A stretch of DNA of 64,000 nt from Oryzobacter faecalis (GTDB taxonomy: Bacteria; Actinomycetota; Actinomycetes; Actinomycetales; Dermatophilaceae). Below are positions 35,399 to 45,371 of the stretch, one piece after another. A model generated the notes under the pieces. That model was not told the origin of the DNA, made no database searches, and saw nothing but the letters and a program-made list of their open reading frames with translations. The translations under genes were made by a program, and so were the position numbers. Where the stretch lies: positions 248,001 through 312,000 of the forward strand of contig NZ_JBKOFW010000005.1 in the NCBI RefSeq assembly GCF_046764005.1, written 5' to 3'. Numbering within the stretch: position 1 is the stretch's first letter; each line of letters starts with the position of its first letter.

Positions 35399-36945
35399 CC
35401 GACTTCCAGATGGTCGACGTCGCCTACGCGGCGGTCCTGCCGATGTTCATCGTCGCCGCGGGCGCGATCGTCGGCGTGCTCGTCGAGGCCTTCGCCCCGC
35501 GCGCGGTCCGCCACGGCGTCCAGGTGTGGCTGACCGTCGCCACCCTCCTCGTCGCGCTGGCGGCCCTCGTCGTGTGGTCGCGGGAGGACCAGGCCGTCAC
35601 CCTCGGCGGCTCGGTCGCCATCGACGGCGTCGCGCTCTTCCTCCAGGCCTCGCTCCTGCTCCTGGCGGCGACCGGCGTGCTCGTCATGGCCGAGCGCTTC
35701 GGCGGGGTCGGCGCCGACGCCTTCACCCCGATGGGCGCCTCGACCCCCGGGTCCTCGCAGGAGGACGCCGCCACCCGCGCCGGGTACGCGACCTCCGAGG
35801 TCTTCCCGCTCACCCTGTTCGCGGTGCTCGGGATGATGGTCTTCGTCAGCGCCAACGACCTCATCACGATGTTCGTCGGGCTCGAGGTCCTCTCGCTGCC
35901 GCTGTACGTCATGACCGGCCTCGCGCGCCGTCGCCGCCTGCTGTCGCAGGAGGCCGCGCTCAAGTACTTCCTCCTCGGGGCGTTCTCCAGCGCGTTCTTC
36001 CTCTTCGGCGCGGCACTGCTCTACGGCTACGCCGGGTCCAGCGACCTCAAGCTCATCTCACAGGCGATCTCCACGGCCTCGGGCGACCTCGACGGCCTGC
36101 TCCTGCCCGGCGTCGTCCTCACCCTCATCGGCCTGCTGTTCAAGGTCGGGGCGGTGCCGTTCCACTCGTGGACGCCCGACGCCTACCAGGGGGCGCCCAC
36201 CCCGGTCACCGGCTTCATGGCCGCCTGCACCAAGCTCGCCGCGTTCGGCGCGATCCTGCGCCTCGTCTACGTCGGTGTCGGCGCGAACCGGTGGGACTGG
36301 GAGATCGGCGTCGCCGTCATCGCGGCCCTGACGATGGTCGTCGGTGCCGTCCTGTCGGTCACCCAGACCGACGTCAAGCGGCTCCTCGCGTACTCGTCGG
36401 TGGCGCACGCCGGCTTCATCCTCGTCGGTGTCCTCGCGTTCTCCGAGGCGGCCATCGGCGGCGTGCTGTTCTACCTGCTCGCCTACGGCTTCACGACGAT
36501 CGCCGCCTTCGGCATCGTCGCGATGGTGCGCCAGGGCGGGTCCGAGGCGTCGCACCTGTCGCAGTGGGCCGGTCTCGGCCGCCGGCACCCCGTCGTTGCA
36601 GGCGTGTTCGCGTTCCTCCTCCTCGCGTTCGCCGGCATCCCGCTCACCTCGGGCTTCACCGCCAAGTACGCGGCCTTCGCCCCGGCCGTCGAGTCCGGCA
36701 CCTCCGGGGTGGTCCTCGTCGTCATCGGTGTCCTCGCCTCCGCGGTCACCGCGTTCGTCTACGTCCGGCTCATCGTCCTCATGTACTTCACCGACGCCCC
36801 CGAGGGCGACGCCGTCGTCGCGCTGACGCCCTCGGTGCCGTCGACGATCGCCATCACGGTCGGTGTCCTCGTGACCGTCCTCGCCGGGGTCCTCCCCGGG
36901 CTCGCCCTCGAGGCCGCCGGCTCGGCCTCGCACTTCCTCCTGTGA
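35395..36945 (+). CDS. nuoN: NuoN, complex I subunit N (proton-pumping)
   Basis: Antiporter-like subunit, 516 residues, 14 helices. FVGLEVLSLPLYVMTGLARR has the key Glu; LLFKVGAVPFHSWTPDAYQG has the key Lys and PFHxWTPDAY signature; TDVKRLLAYSSVAHAGF follows. Last complex I gene of the operon; its stop overlaps the GTG of the polyprenyl synthase gene by 4 nt, joining the two functions in one message. Confidence 0.98.
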   Translation: MTDFQMVDVAYAAVLPMFIVAAGAIVGVLVEAFAPRAVRHGVQVWLTVATLLVALAALVVWSREDQAVTLGGSVAIDGVALFLQASLLLLAATGVLVMAERFGGVGADAFTPMGASTPGSSQEDAATRAGYATSEVFPLTLFAVLGMMVFVSANDLITMFVGLEVLSLPLYVMTGLARRRRLLSQEAALKYFLLGAFSSAFFLFGAALLYGYAGSSDLKLISQAISTASGDLDGLLLPGVVLTLIGLLFKVGAVPFHSWTPDAYQGAPTPVTGFMAACTKLAAFGAILRLVYVGVGANRWDWEIGVAVIAALTMVVGAVLSVTQTDVKRLLAYSSVAHAGFILVGVLAFSEAAIGGVLFYLLAYGFTTIAAFGIVAMVRQGGSEASHLSQWAGLGRRHPVVAGVFAFLLLAFAGIPLTSGFTAKYAAFAPAVESGTSGVVLVVIGVLASAVTAFVYVRLIVLMYFTDAPEGDAVVALTPSVPSTIAITVGVLVTVLAGVLPGLALEAAGSASHFLL

Positions 36946-37967
36946 CGGGCGTGGCGACGGGCGCGCAGCGGGGCACCCCCTCGGTGCTCGAGCTCCCCGG
37001 GGCGTCCGAGGAGCTGCGCACCCGCCTCGCCGACGGGCTGGCCGCGGTCAACGCGCTCATCGAGGAACGGGTCGACCACGACGACCCGTTCATCGCCGAG
37101 GCCGGGGCGCACCTCACGGCCGCGGGCGGCAAGCGGTTCCGGCCGCTGCTGACCCTGCTCGCGTCCGAGCTGGGGTCGGGGGCGTCCACCCAGGTGGTCG
37201 CCGCGGCGGCCGGCGTCGAGCTGACCCACCTCGCCTCGCTCTACCACGACGACGTCATGGACGAGGCCGACGTGCGGCGCGGTGCACCGTCGGCGAACGC
37301 CCTCTACGGCAACTCCACGGCGATCCTCGTCGGTGACCTGCTCTTCGGCACCGCCTCCGACATCGTCGCCGACCTCGGCCCCGAGGCCGTGAAGATCCAG
37401 GCGCAGACCTTCGTGCGGCTGTGCTCGGGACAGATCCGCGACGACCGACCCACCCCGCCCGGGGTCGACCCCGTCGAGCACCACCTCGGCGTCCTCGCCG
37501 ACAAGACCGGCGTCCTCATCGCCACGGCCGCGCGCTACGGGGCGATGTTCGGCGGCTGCGACGCGGCCACGGTCGAGGTGATGCGCGAGTACGGCGAGCG
37601 GCTCGGGATGGCGTTCCAGCTGGCCGACGACCTCATCGACATCGGGTCGGAGGCCGACGAGACCGGCAAGACCCCCGGCACCGACCTGCGCGAGGGCAAG
37701 CGGACCCTGCCCGTCCTCCACGTCCTCGCGTCGACCGACCCCGCCGATGCGCGGCTGCAGGCGCTCCTCACGGGCGACCTGTCGTCCGACGAGCGGCTGT
37801 CCGAGGCGCTGACCCTGCTGCGGGCCCACCCGGCGATGGAACGTGCCCGCGAGCACACCGAGGCCGTCGCGCGGCAGGCGCAGGACGTCCTCGCCTCGCT
37901 GCCCGAGAGCGACGCGAGGTCGGCGCTGCACGCTCTCGCGACGGGCGTCGTCCACCGCGTCGGCTGA
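36942..37967 (+). CDS. long-chain polyprenyl diphosphate synthase (menaquinone side chain)
   Basis: Trans-prenyltransferase that builds the side chain used by MenA. 341 residues: AAGGKRFRPLLTLLASELG, first Asp-rich motif LYHDDVMDEADVRRG, GDLLFGTASDI, and second motif FQLADDLIDIGSEADETGK followed by GTDLREGKRTLPVLH. The residues before the first DDxxD (THLASLYH) are small and agree with a long-chain product, but the length cannot be read. It is coupled to nuoN by a GTGA overlap. It resembles the GrcC/HepT/IspB group; placement in a menaquinone and complex I locus supports that use. Confidence 0.93.
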   Translation: MTGVATGAQRGTPSVLELPGASEELRTRLADGLAAVNALIEERVDHDDPFIAEAGAHLTAAGGKRFRPLLTLLASELGSGASTQVVAAAAGVELTHLASLYHDDVMDEADVRRGAPSANALYGNSTAILVGDLLFGTASDIVADLGPEAVKIQAQTFVRLCSGQIRDDRPTPPGVDPVEHHLGVLADKTGVLIATAARYGAMFGGCDAATVEVMREYGERLGMAFQLADDLIDIGSEADETGKTPGTDLREGKRTLPVLHVLASTDPADARLQALLTGDLSSDERLSEALTLLRAHPAMERAREHTEAVARQAQDVLASLPESDARSALHALATGVVHRVG

Positions 37968-37976
37968 CCCGTCGTC

Positions 37977-38003
37977 CGAGAATCGACCAACAGGTCGATC
38001 TCG
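37977..38003 (+). terminator. candidate terminator of the nuo operon
   Basis: CGAGAATCGACC and GGTCGATCTCG pair over 11 bp with one bulged A and an AACA loop, 9 nt after the last stop codon. There is no T-run, as is common in high-GC actinomycetes. Confidence 0.5.
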
Positions 38004-38056
38004 GTACGCCCCACCGACGACCACCTCCGCCACGTCCTCGGCCCCTGAACCCGCGT

Positions 38057-38098
38057 CGTGTGCTCAGGTGGCTGCCAGGGCGACCAGTTGAGCACACG
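38057..38098. repeat. 42-nt palindromic repeat, copy 6 (after the nuo operon)
   Basis: Arms CGTGTGCTCAGGTGG and CCAGTTGAGCACACG with loop CTGCCAGGGCGA; 13 of 15 pairs are kept. It lies 53 nt after the likely terminator, between two genes on the same strand. Confidence 0.85.
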
Positions 38099-38163
38099 AG
38101 CCCGAGAGGGCTTCCCAGGCGAGGTGGAGGGGTGTTGGATCGAAACGAGCGGAGGTGAGGCCG

Positions 38164-38622
38164 ATGGCCCGTCGTGAGCGTCCGGCGAGGGTCCCGCCGC
38201 GGTGGGTCGTCACCGGCGCGTGGCGAGTCCACCGCGCGATCTACCGCGTCAGCGGCGGTCGAGTCGGCCTCTGGCGTCCGAAGCCGGGCAGGTGGGGCAC
38301 GCTGCGCCTGACGACGACGGGCCGACGGTCCGGGCAGCCGCGCAGCGTCCTCCTCGGGTACTACGAGGACGGCCGGAACCTCGTGACGATGGCGATGAAC
38401 GGCTGGGGCGAGGGCGAGCCGGCGTGGTGGCTCAACCTCCTCGCGAACCCGGAGGCCGAGGTCGAGGTCAGGGGCGGCACCCGACGGGTCCGGGGACGAG
38501 CGGCCGAGGGCGAGGAGCGGGAGCGGCTGTGGGCCCGCTGGCGCGAGATCGACACCCAGCTCGACGAGCTCGCCGCGCTGCGCTCGACGCGGACGGCGGT
38601 CGTCGTCCTCGAACCGCTCTAG
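38164..38622 (+). CDS. deazaflavin-dependent nitroreductase-family (Ddn-like) oxidoreductase
   Basis: 152 residues with the split-barrel fold of the F420-dependent Ddn family: WGTLRLTTTGRRSGQPRSV, LLGYYEDGRNLVTMAMNGWG, and PAWWLNLLANPEAEVEVRGG. Family members use coenzyme F420 to reduce varied substrates, and some mycobacterial members act on quinones; the substrate here is unknown. ATG 38164 is preferred over GTG 38155 because GGAGG lies 8 nt upstream. It stands alone between the nuo operon and mraY. Confidence 0.88.
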   Translation: MARRERPARVPPRWVVTGAWRVHRAIYRVSGGRVGLWRPKPGRWGTLRLTTTGRRSGQPRSVLLGYYEDGRNLVTMAMNGWGEGEPAWWLNLLANPEAEVEVRGGTRRVRGRAAEGEERERLWARWREIDTQLDELAALRSTRTAVVVLEPL

Positions 38623-38669
38623 TCGACGACACCCGGCGACACCTGCGAGGTCGACCCCGCGGCATCGCC

Positions 38670-38675
38670 TACCGT
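38670..38675 (+). promoter_or_regulatory. candidate -10 (TACCGT) of the orphan mraY
   Basis: TACCGT would start transcription near 38682, giving a leader of about 42 nt that includes an AGGAA site just before the ATG. It would make mraY independent of the gene before it. Confidence 0.35.
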
Positions 38676-38723
38676 GGACGGGCCGCGCGAGCGATCGACA
38701 CCGGAAGGGCACCCCAGGAACTC

Positions 38724-39836
38724 ATGGTCAACGTGATGCTGGCCGGAGGGATCTCGATGGCCGTCGCCCTGCTGGGCACGCGCCCGTTCATCGGCCTGCT
38801 CGTGCGGCGCCGCTACGGACAGTTCATCCACGACGACCTCACCCACCACCACGTCAAGCGCGGCAAGCCCACGATGGGCGGGGTGGTCATCATCGCGGCG
38901 GCGGTCAGCGGCTACGTCGCCTCGCACCTCGTCGTCATGGCCGTCGGACCCCTCGGGGCGCTGGGCGCGGCGAACAGCGGGTTCTCGCTGGGCGCCCTGC
39001 TCGTCCTCTTCCTCCTCGTCGGGCTCGGCCTCGTCGGGTTCCTCGACGACTGGACGAAGATCCGCAGGGAGCGCAGCCTCGGCCTCACCTCGCGCCAGAA
39101 GCTCGCCGGCCAGACGCTCGTCACCGTCGTCTTCGCCCTGCTCGCGCTGCTGCTCGAAGGCGAGGACGGGCACTCCCCGGCCTCGACGGCGGTCTCCTTC
39201 GTGAGGGACACGGGCGTCGACCTCGCCTTCGCCGGCCCCGCGCTGGGTGTGGTCCTGTTCATCGTGTGGGCGAGCATCCTCATCGCGGGCGCCTCGAACG
39301 GGGTGAACATCACCGACGGCCTCGACGGCCTCGCCACCGGGGCGTCGGCGATGGTCTTCGGCGCCTACACGCTGATCGGCCTGTTCCAGTCGGGTCAGGC
39401 CTGTGACGTCGCGGCGACCGCGAGCTGCTACGAGGTGGGCGACGCGCTCGACCTCGCCGTCGTCTCCTGCTCGATCGCCGGGGCCTGCTTCGGGTTCCTG
39501 TGGTGGAACACCTCACCCGCCGAGATCATCATGGGTGACACCGGCTCGCTGTCCCTCGGTGCGGCCCTCGCCGGGCTGGCGATCCTCACCCGCACGCAGC
39601 TGCTGCTCGTCGTCCTCGGTGGGCTGTTCGTCATCATCACCGCGTCGGTGATCATCCAGGTCGTCAGCTTCCGCACGAGGCGCAAGCGGGTGTTCCGGAT
39701 GGCGCCGCTGCACCACCATTTCGAGCTCGTCGGGTGGTCGGAGGTGACGATCGTCGCGCGCTTCTGGATCATCGCCGGGATCTGCGTCCTCGCCGGTCTC
39801 GCCCTGTTCTACGGCGAGTGGGTCGCCACCCCGTAG
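38724..39836 (+). CDS. mraY: MraY-type phospho-N-acetylmuramoyl-pentapeptide transferase, outside a cell-division cluster
   Basis: Integral membrane enzyme that makes lipid I of peptidoglycan from UDP-MurNAc-pentapeptide and undecaprenyl phosphate. 370 residues, about 10 helices. All MraY-specific motifs are present: HHHVKRGKPTMGG, GFLDDWTKI, SNGVNITDGLDGLATG, MGDTGSLSLGAALAG and PLHHHFELVGW, so it is not a WecA or TagO relative. No mur or fts gene is near; mraY normally lies between murF and murD. It may be a second copy or a relocated single copy. ATG 38724; the frame is open upstream without a better start. Confidence 0.93.
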   Translation: MVNVMLAGGISMAVALLGTRPFIGLLVRRRYGQFIHDDLTHHHVKRGKPTMGGVVIIAAAVSGYVASHLVVMAVGPLGALGAANSGFSLGALLVLFLLVGLGLVGFLDDWTKIRRERSLGLTSRQKLAGQTLVTVVFALLALLLEGEDGHSPASTAVSFVRDTGVDLAFAGPALGVVLFIVWASILIAGASNGVNITDGLDGLATGASAMVFGAYTLIGLFQSGQACDVAATASCYEVGDALDLAVVSCSIAGACFGFLWWNTSPAEIIMGDTGSLSLGAALAGLAILTRTQLLLVVLGGLFVIITASVIIQVVSFRTRRKRVFRMAPLHHHFELVGWSEVTIVARFWIIAGICVLAGLALFYGEWVATP

Positions 39837-39870
39837 CCCGTCATGCCTCCTCCCGCGGGGACCGGCGGTC

Positions 39871-40557
39871 TCAGCGCACCCACACGACGTGCGTCCCGGT
39901 GGTGCGGAAGCCGGCCGCGAGCCACCGGCCCAGCTCGTCCCCGTGGGCGTAGCCGACCAGTGCCCGTCCCGGGTGGAGGACGGCCGCGCACGCGACCATG
40001 GCGGCGACGTCCTCGTCCCGGCCGCCGGCCGCCCAGGCGTTGGACAGCTCCACGGTGGCGCCCGCCTCGTGCAGCACGGCGCCGCCGACCGGACCGTCCG
40101 GTCCGTGCCGGGCGAGGACCGCGAAGCGCGGGTGCTCGAGGAAGGCCGGGAGGAGGACGCCGGCGTAGTCGTGCCGCTCGTTCCACCTCGCCAGCTCGCC
40201 GGGCTCGGTGACGACGCCCCACCCCTCGGGCAGGGTGTCCGCGGGCGGCGGCGCCTCCCGGTGCAGCCAGCGGGCCTCGAAGAGCCGCTCGAACCCGGCC
40301 GGTGCGAGGTCGAGGCTGCCGTACGAGTCGGCGACGGAGCAGTGCTCGAACGGCTCGACGGCGTGGAGCACCCGGTCAGCCGTGACGTCGTGCTGCAGCG
40401 TCTTGGCGGCGGAGTGCCAGGGGGGCGGCTCGGCGAGCGCCCACCACAGCGCGCCGTCGGACCGCGTGGGGATCCCGTGCACGGCGAAGACGTCCTCGTA
40501 CCACGCCAGGCTCGCGCGCACCCCGGCCCCTGGCCCCACCGCCGTCTCCCCTGGCAC
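39871..40557 (-). CDS. GNAT-fold N-acetyltransferase-like protein
   Basis: 228 residues from GTG 40557, an uncertain start because the frame stays open upstream. The C-terminal half has the GNAT pattern: RFAVLARHGPDGPVGGAVLH (beta strands 2-3), VELSNAWAAG, then AAMVACAAVLHPGRALVGYA and a last LGRWLAAGFRTTGTHVVWVR strand. The acetyl-CoA loop is weak, so activity is not certain. The N-terminal half (WYEDVFAVHGIPTRS, WWALAEPPPW) has no recognised domain. It is on the same strand as rarD but 95 nt away. Confidence 0.6.
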   Translation of the reverse strand: MPGETAVGPGAGVRASLAWYEDVFAVHGIPTRSDGALWWALAEPPPWHSAAKTLQHDVTADRVLHAVEPFEHCSVADSYGSLDLAPAGFERLFEARWLHREAPPPADTLPEGWGVVTEPGELARWNERHDYAGVLLPAFLEHPRFAVLARHGPDGPVGGAVLHEAGATVELSNAWAAGGRDEDVAAMVACAAVLHPGRALVGYAHGDELGRWLAAGFRTTGTHVVWVR

Positions 40558-40652
40558 CCTCCAGTGGTACCAGAGCCGGCCCGTCGCCGCGGCTCGTCGC
40601 GGGTTGTCATGGGGATGCCGAGGGGTGCCGCGTCCGACGTCGCCGAGCGGGG

Positions 40653-41626
40653 TCAGGGGCAGGGCTCGGTCGCCTCGGGGTCGTCGAGGTCGGCCACGGC
40701 GGGGCGGCGTCGGCGCGCGTGGCGCACCGAGTCGACCGTCAACAGCACGAGGGCGACCCACACGATCCCGAACCCGACCCACAGGGCTGCCGACACGTGC
40801 TCGCCCAGCACCACGACGCCGACGACGAGCTGCAGCACCGGGGTGATGAACTGGATGAGCCCGACGGTCACGAGCGGGATGCGCCGCGCCGCGGCGGCGA
40901 AGAGCAGCAGCGGGACCGCCGTCACGACCCCGGCCAGCACCAGCAGCGCGGTGTGCCAGCCGCCGTGCCCGCTGAACGTCATCGCGCCGCGCGAGGAGAG
41001 CACGAGCAGCACGACCACGGCGACGGGCGCCAGCACCGCCGTCTCGGCCGCGAGCGAGTGCATCGCCTGCAGGCTCGCGCCGACCTTCTTCTTCGTCAGG
41101 CCGTAGAGCCCGAAGGAGAACGCCAGGGCCAGCGGGATCCACGGTACGACGCCGCCGCCGACGGCCAGGTACACCGACGCGACCGCGCCGACCCCCACGG
41201 CCGCCCACTGCAGCGGCCGCAGCCGCTCGCCGAGGACGAACACACCGAGCGCCACGGTGACGACGGGGTTGAGGAAGTAGCCGAGCGCGGCCTCGTAGGT
41301 GCGCCCGGTGAGGACCGCGAGGACGTAGATGACCCAGTTCGCCGCGATGAGGACCGCGGCGACCGTGATGCCGGCGGCGAGCCGCCGGTTGCGCACGAGG
41401 GGGCGCACCCACGACAGGTCGCGCACGGCGACGAGCACGACGGCGCAGAAGGCGAGGGTCCACAGGATCCGGTGGGCGAGGATCTCCCACGCCCCCGCGG
41501 GCGCGAGGGCCGCGAAGTACAGCGGGAACAGGCCCCAGATGCCGTACGCGAGGAACCCGAAGAGGGTCCCCCGCCGCAGCTCGTCGTCGGCGCCCACCGA
41601 GGTCGAGACCGGTGAGCGCGTCGCCG

Positions 41627-41630
<4 letters not shown>
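40653..41630 (-). CDS. rarD: RarD-type EamA permease
   Basis: Membrane protein of the drug/metabolite transporter superfamily, 325 residues, ten helices in two EamA repeats. The N-terminus GTLFGFLAYGIWGLFPLYF and later ANWVIYVLAVLTGRTYEAAL, GYFLNPVVTVALGVFVLGE and LIQFITPVLQLVVGVVVLGE are typical of RarD. The substrate is unknown. Its GTG overlaps the korB stop by 4 nt, so it is probably co-transcribed with korAB. Confidence 0.9.
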
Positions 41631-42720
<1,090 letters not shown>

Positions 42721-42724
<4 letters not shown>

Positions 42725-44586
42725 GGGAGGTCCTCCAGGGTGGACGAGATGACGTCGGCGAGCTCGACCGTGGAGAACGGCAGGCCGCGGACGGAGGTGT
42801 GCGAGCGGACGTCGACGAGGAACGTGCCGCGCAGCAGGAGCGCGAGCTGGCCGAGGTTCATCTCGGGGACGATGACCCGGTCGTAGGCGCGCAGCACCTC
42901 CCCGAGGTTCTTGGGGAACGGGTTGAGGTGGCGCAGGTGGGCCCGGGCGACGGCGCGGCCGGAGTTGCGCACGACCCGCGTGGCCGCGGCCACCGGTCCG
43001 TACGTCGAGCCCCAGCCGAGGACGAGGACGCGCGCGCTGCCCGAGGGGTCGTCGACCTCGAGGTCGGGGACGGTGATGCCGTCGACCTTCGCCTGGCGCA
43101 GGCGCGTCATCCGGTCGTGGTTGTCGGGGTCGTAGCTGATGTTGCCGGTGACGTCGGCCTTCTCGATGCCGCCGACGCGGTGCTCGAGGCCGGGGGTGCC
43201 CGGGACCGCCCAGGGACGGGCCAGGGTGTCGTCGTCGCGCAGGTAGGGGTGGAACACCTCGTTGCCCTTGGCGTCGGTGCCGTTCGGCGCGCTCGCGAAC
43301 TCGACCGCGAGGTCGGGCAGGTCGGCGACCTCGGGGACGCTCCACGGCTCGGACCCGTTCGCGAGGTAGCCGTCGGACAGGAGGAAGACCGGCGTGCGGT
43401 AGGTCGTCGCGATCCGGACCGCGTCCATCGCGGCGCGGAAGCAGTCGGCCGGGGTGTTCGGCGCGACGATCGGCACCGGGCTCTCGCCGTTGCGGCCGTA
43501 CATCGCCTGGAGCAGGTCGGCCTGCTCGGTCTTCGTCGGCAGGCCGGTGGAGGGTCCACCGCGCTGGACGTCGACGATGACGAGGGGCAGCTCGAGGGAG
43601 ACGGCGAGCCCGATCGTCTCCGACTTCAGCGCGACGCCGGGCCCGCTCGTCGTCGTGACGCCGATGGCGCCGCCGAAGCTCGCGCCGAGGGCGATGCCGA
43701 TGCCGGCGATCTCGTCCTCGGCCTGGAGGGTCGTGACGTCGTGGCGCTTGAGGGCGGCCAGCGCGTGGAGGATGTCCGACGCCGGCGTGATCGGGTACGA
43801 GCCGAGGACGAGGGGCAGGCCGGCGCGGTGCGCCGCGGCGACCAGCCCCAGGGCGAGCGCGGTGTTGCCGGTGACGTTGCGGTACGTGCCCGGCGGCATG
43901 ACGGCGGGGGCGACGACGAACGAGGACGCGAAGTCCTCGGTGGTCTCGCCGTAGTTCCACCCGGCGCGCAGGGCGGCGAGGTTGGCCTCGAGGATCTCGC
44001 GGCGTGAGCCGAACTTCTTGGTGAGGAACGCCTCGGTGCCGGCGGTCGGCCGCGTGTACATCCACGACAGCAGGCCGAGGGCGAACATGTTCTTCGCCCG
44101 CTCCTTCTCCTTGCGGGTCAGGCCGTCGAAGCCGGCGAGCGCCTCGACGGTGATGCTCGTCAGGGCCACCGGGTGCACGTGGAAGGACTCGAGACTGCCG
44201 TCGTCGACCGGGTTCGTCGCGTACCCGACCTTGGCGAGGTTGCGGGTGGTGAACTCGTCGGTGTTGACGATGATCGTCGCGCCGCGGGGGACGTCGGCGA
44301 GGTTGGCCTTGAGGGCCGCCGGGTTCATCGCGACGAGGACGTCGGGGGCGTCGCCGGGGGTGAGGACGTCGTGGTCGGCGAAGTGCAGCTGGAAGCTGCT
44401 GACGCCGGGCAGGGTGCCCTGCGGGGCGCGGATCTCGGCCGGGAAGTTCGGCAGGGTCGACAGGTCGTTGCCCAGGCTGGCCGTCTCGGACGTGAACCGG
44501 TCGCCGGTGAGCTGCATGCCGTCGCCGGAGTCGCCGGCGAACCTGATGACCACGCGGTCGAGGGTCTTGACAGTCTTGCTGCTCAC
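42721..44586 (-). CDS. korA: KorA, 2-oxoacid:ferredoxin oxidoreductase fused gamma-alpha subunit
   Basis: 621 residues. N-terminal gamma domain with RFAGDSGDGMQLTGDRFTSE, then the alpha pyrimidine-binding domain with GSYPITPASDILHALA, LQAEDEIAGIGIALGAS, TTTSGPGVALKSETIGLAV and DVQRGGPSTGLPTKTEQADL. This gamma-alpha fusion is the actinobacterial CoA-dependent KorAB type, which works aerobically. GTG 44586 start. It is divergent from the second nuo cluster across 419 bp, so reduced ferredoxin and that cluster may be functionally linked (inference). Confidence 0.95.
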
Positions 44587-44863
44587 TTGGTCACCTGGTC
44601 ATCGGGAGAAGATCTCGCGGTCGCGCCCAGGTGGCCGGGTGGGGTCCGGTCGGAGTCCGGGGCTGCGCACCGCCATCCATCCTACGTGGGCGCGCCGCTG
44701 CGCATACGGCCGTCCCGGAAGGAGGGAGACCCGTTCGGCGAACGGTCGTGGCGAGGCAGCGGGCGGGTGGGCGCACCCCTCCCAGAGGGGGAGTCCTCCC
44801 CATGGTGCCGGCGCGCGGACCGGGCCACAGTGGTGCCACGGCCGGCTCCGGGGAGGGAACCGT

Positions 44864-44910
44864 TCGAGGTGGTATCCGACCCGGTGGCGGTCGGGTATCA
44901 CCTCGAACCG
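44864..44910. repeat. 47-nt palindromic repeat, copy A, upstream of nuoA2
   Basis: TCGAGGTGGTATCCGACC pairs with GGTCGGGTATCACCTCGA with only two mismatches and a short loop. A second, diverged 47-nt unit follows at 44928. It is unrelated in sequence to the 42-nt family but similar in design. Confidence 0.75.
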
Positions 44911-44927
44911 CGTCGCCGCCCGGCGGG

Positions 44928-44974
44928 TCGAGGTGGGACACCACCCGATGCCGGTCTCCCTTCACCTCGAACCG
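44928..44974. repeat. 47-nt palindromic repeat, copy B, upstream of nuoA2
   Basis: Same length and same ends (TCGAGGTGG and CACCTCGAACCG) as copy A, with roughly three quarters of the bases shared and the inner arms degraded. It ends 18 nt before the nuoA2 -10. Confidence 0.65.
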
Positions 44975-44992
44975 GCCCGGGGCGGGCGTGGG

Positions 44993-44998
44993 TAGGCT
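44993..44998 (+). promoter_or_regulatory. candidate -10 (TAGGCT) of nuoA2, leaderless
   Basis: TAGGCT is followed by 7 nt and ATG 45006. The identical hexamer and spacing precede nuoC2. Confidence 0.5.
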
Positions 44999-45005
44999 GG
45001 CGGGC

Positions 45006-45371
45006 ATGGAGGGCTACGCGGCAGCGGCGGGGGTCGTCCTCGCGGGCGTCCTCCTCGTCACCGCCGCGATGGTGGCGCGCCGGCTCATCGCCCCCCGCGC
45101 GGTCACCCCGGCGGGCCTCACCACGTACGAGTCGGGCGTCGACCCGGTCGGGACCGGCTGGGCGCAGAGCCAGATCCGCTACATCGCGTTCGCGTTCCTC
45201 TACGTCGTCTTCGCCGTCGACGCCGTCTACCTCTTCCCCTGGGCACTCGTCATCCGCGACCCCGGCCTCGGGGCCGCGAGCCTGGTCGAGGTCGTCGTCT
45301 TCGTCGGCGTCATCCTCGTCGGGCTGCTCCACGCCGCCCGGCGCGGCCTCCTGCGGTGGGACCTCACATGA
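45006..45371 (+). CDS. NuoA2, second-cluster complex I subunit A
   Basis: 121 residues, three helices. The loop reads TTYESGVDPVGTGWAQSQIR: the mobile Cys of ordinary NuoA is a Ser here. AFAFLYVVFAVDAVYLFPWA keeps one of the two acids of the usual DIE motif (VDA for IEA). These changes fit a divergent paralogue rather than a recent copy of the nuoA at 20862. ATG 45006 lies 7 nt after TAGGCT. The nuoB2 ATG overlaps its stop. Confidence 0.92.
   Translation: MEGYAAAAGVVLAGVLLVTAAMVARRLIAPRAVTPAGLTTYESGVDPVGTGWAQSQIRYIAFAFLYVVFAVDAVYLFPWALVIRDPGLGAASLVEVVVFVGVILVGLLHAARRGLLRWDLT

Larger units (their letters stand above)
44587..45005. other. korA-nuoA2 divergent gap with hairpins and a repeated 47-nt palindrome
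   Basis: No gene seen in these 419 bp. On the minus strand TAGGAT at 44684-44679 is a possible korA -10 (leader near 86 nt). CCGTTCGGCGAACGG at about 44729 is a perfect palindrome around a single central base. The last third holds two related 47-nt palindromes and the nuoA2 -10. The open frames here are shadows of high GC content. Confidence 0.6.
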
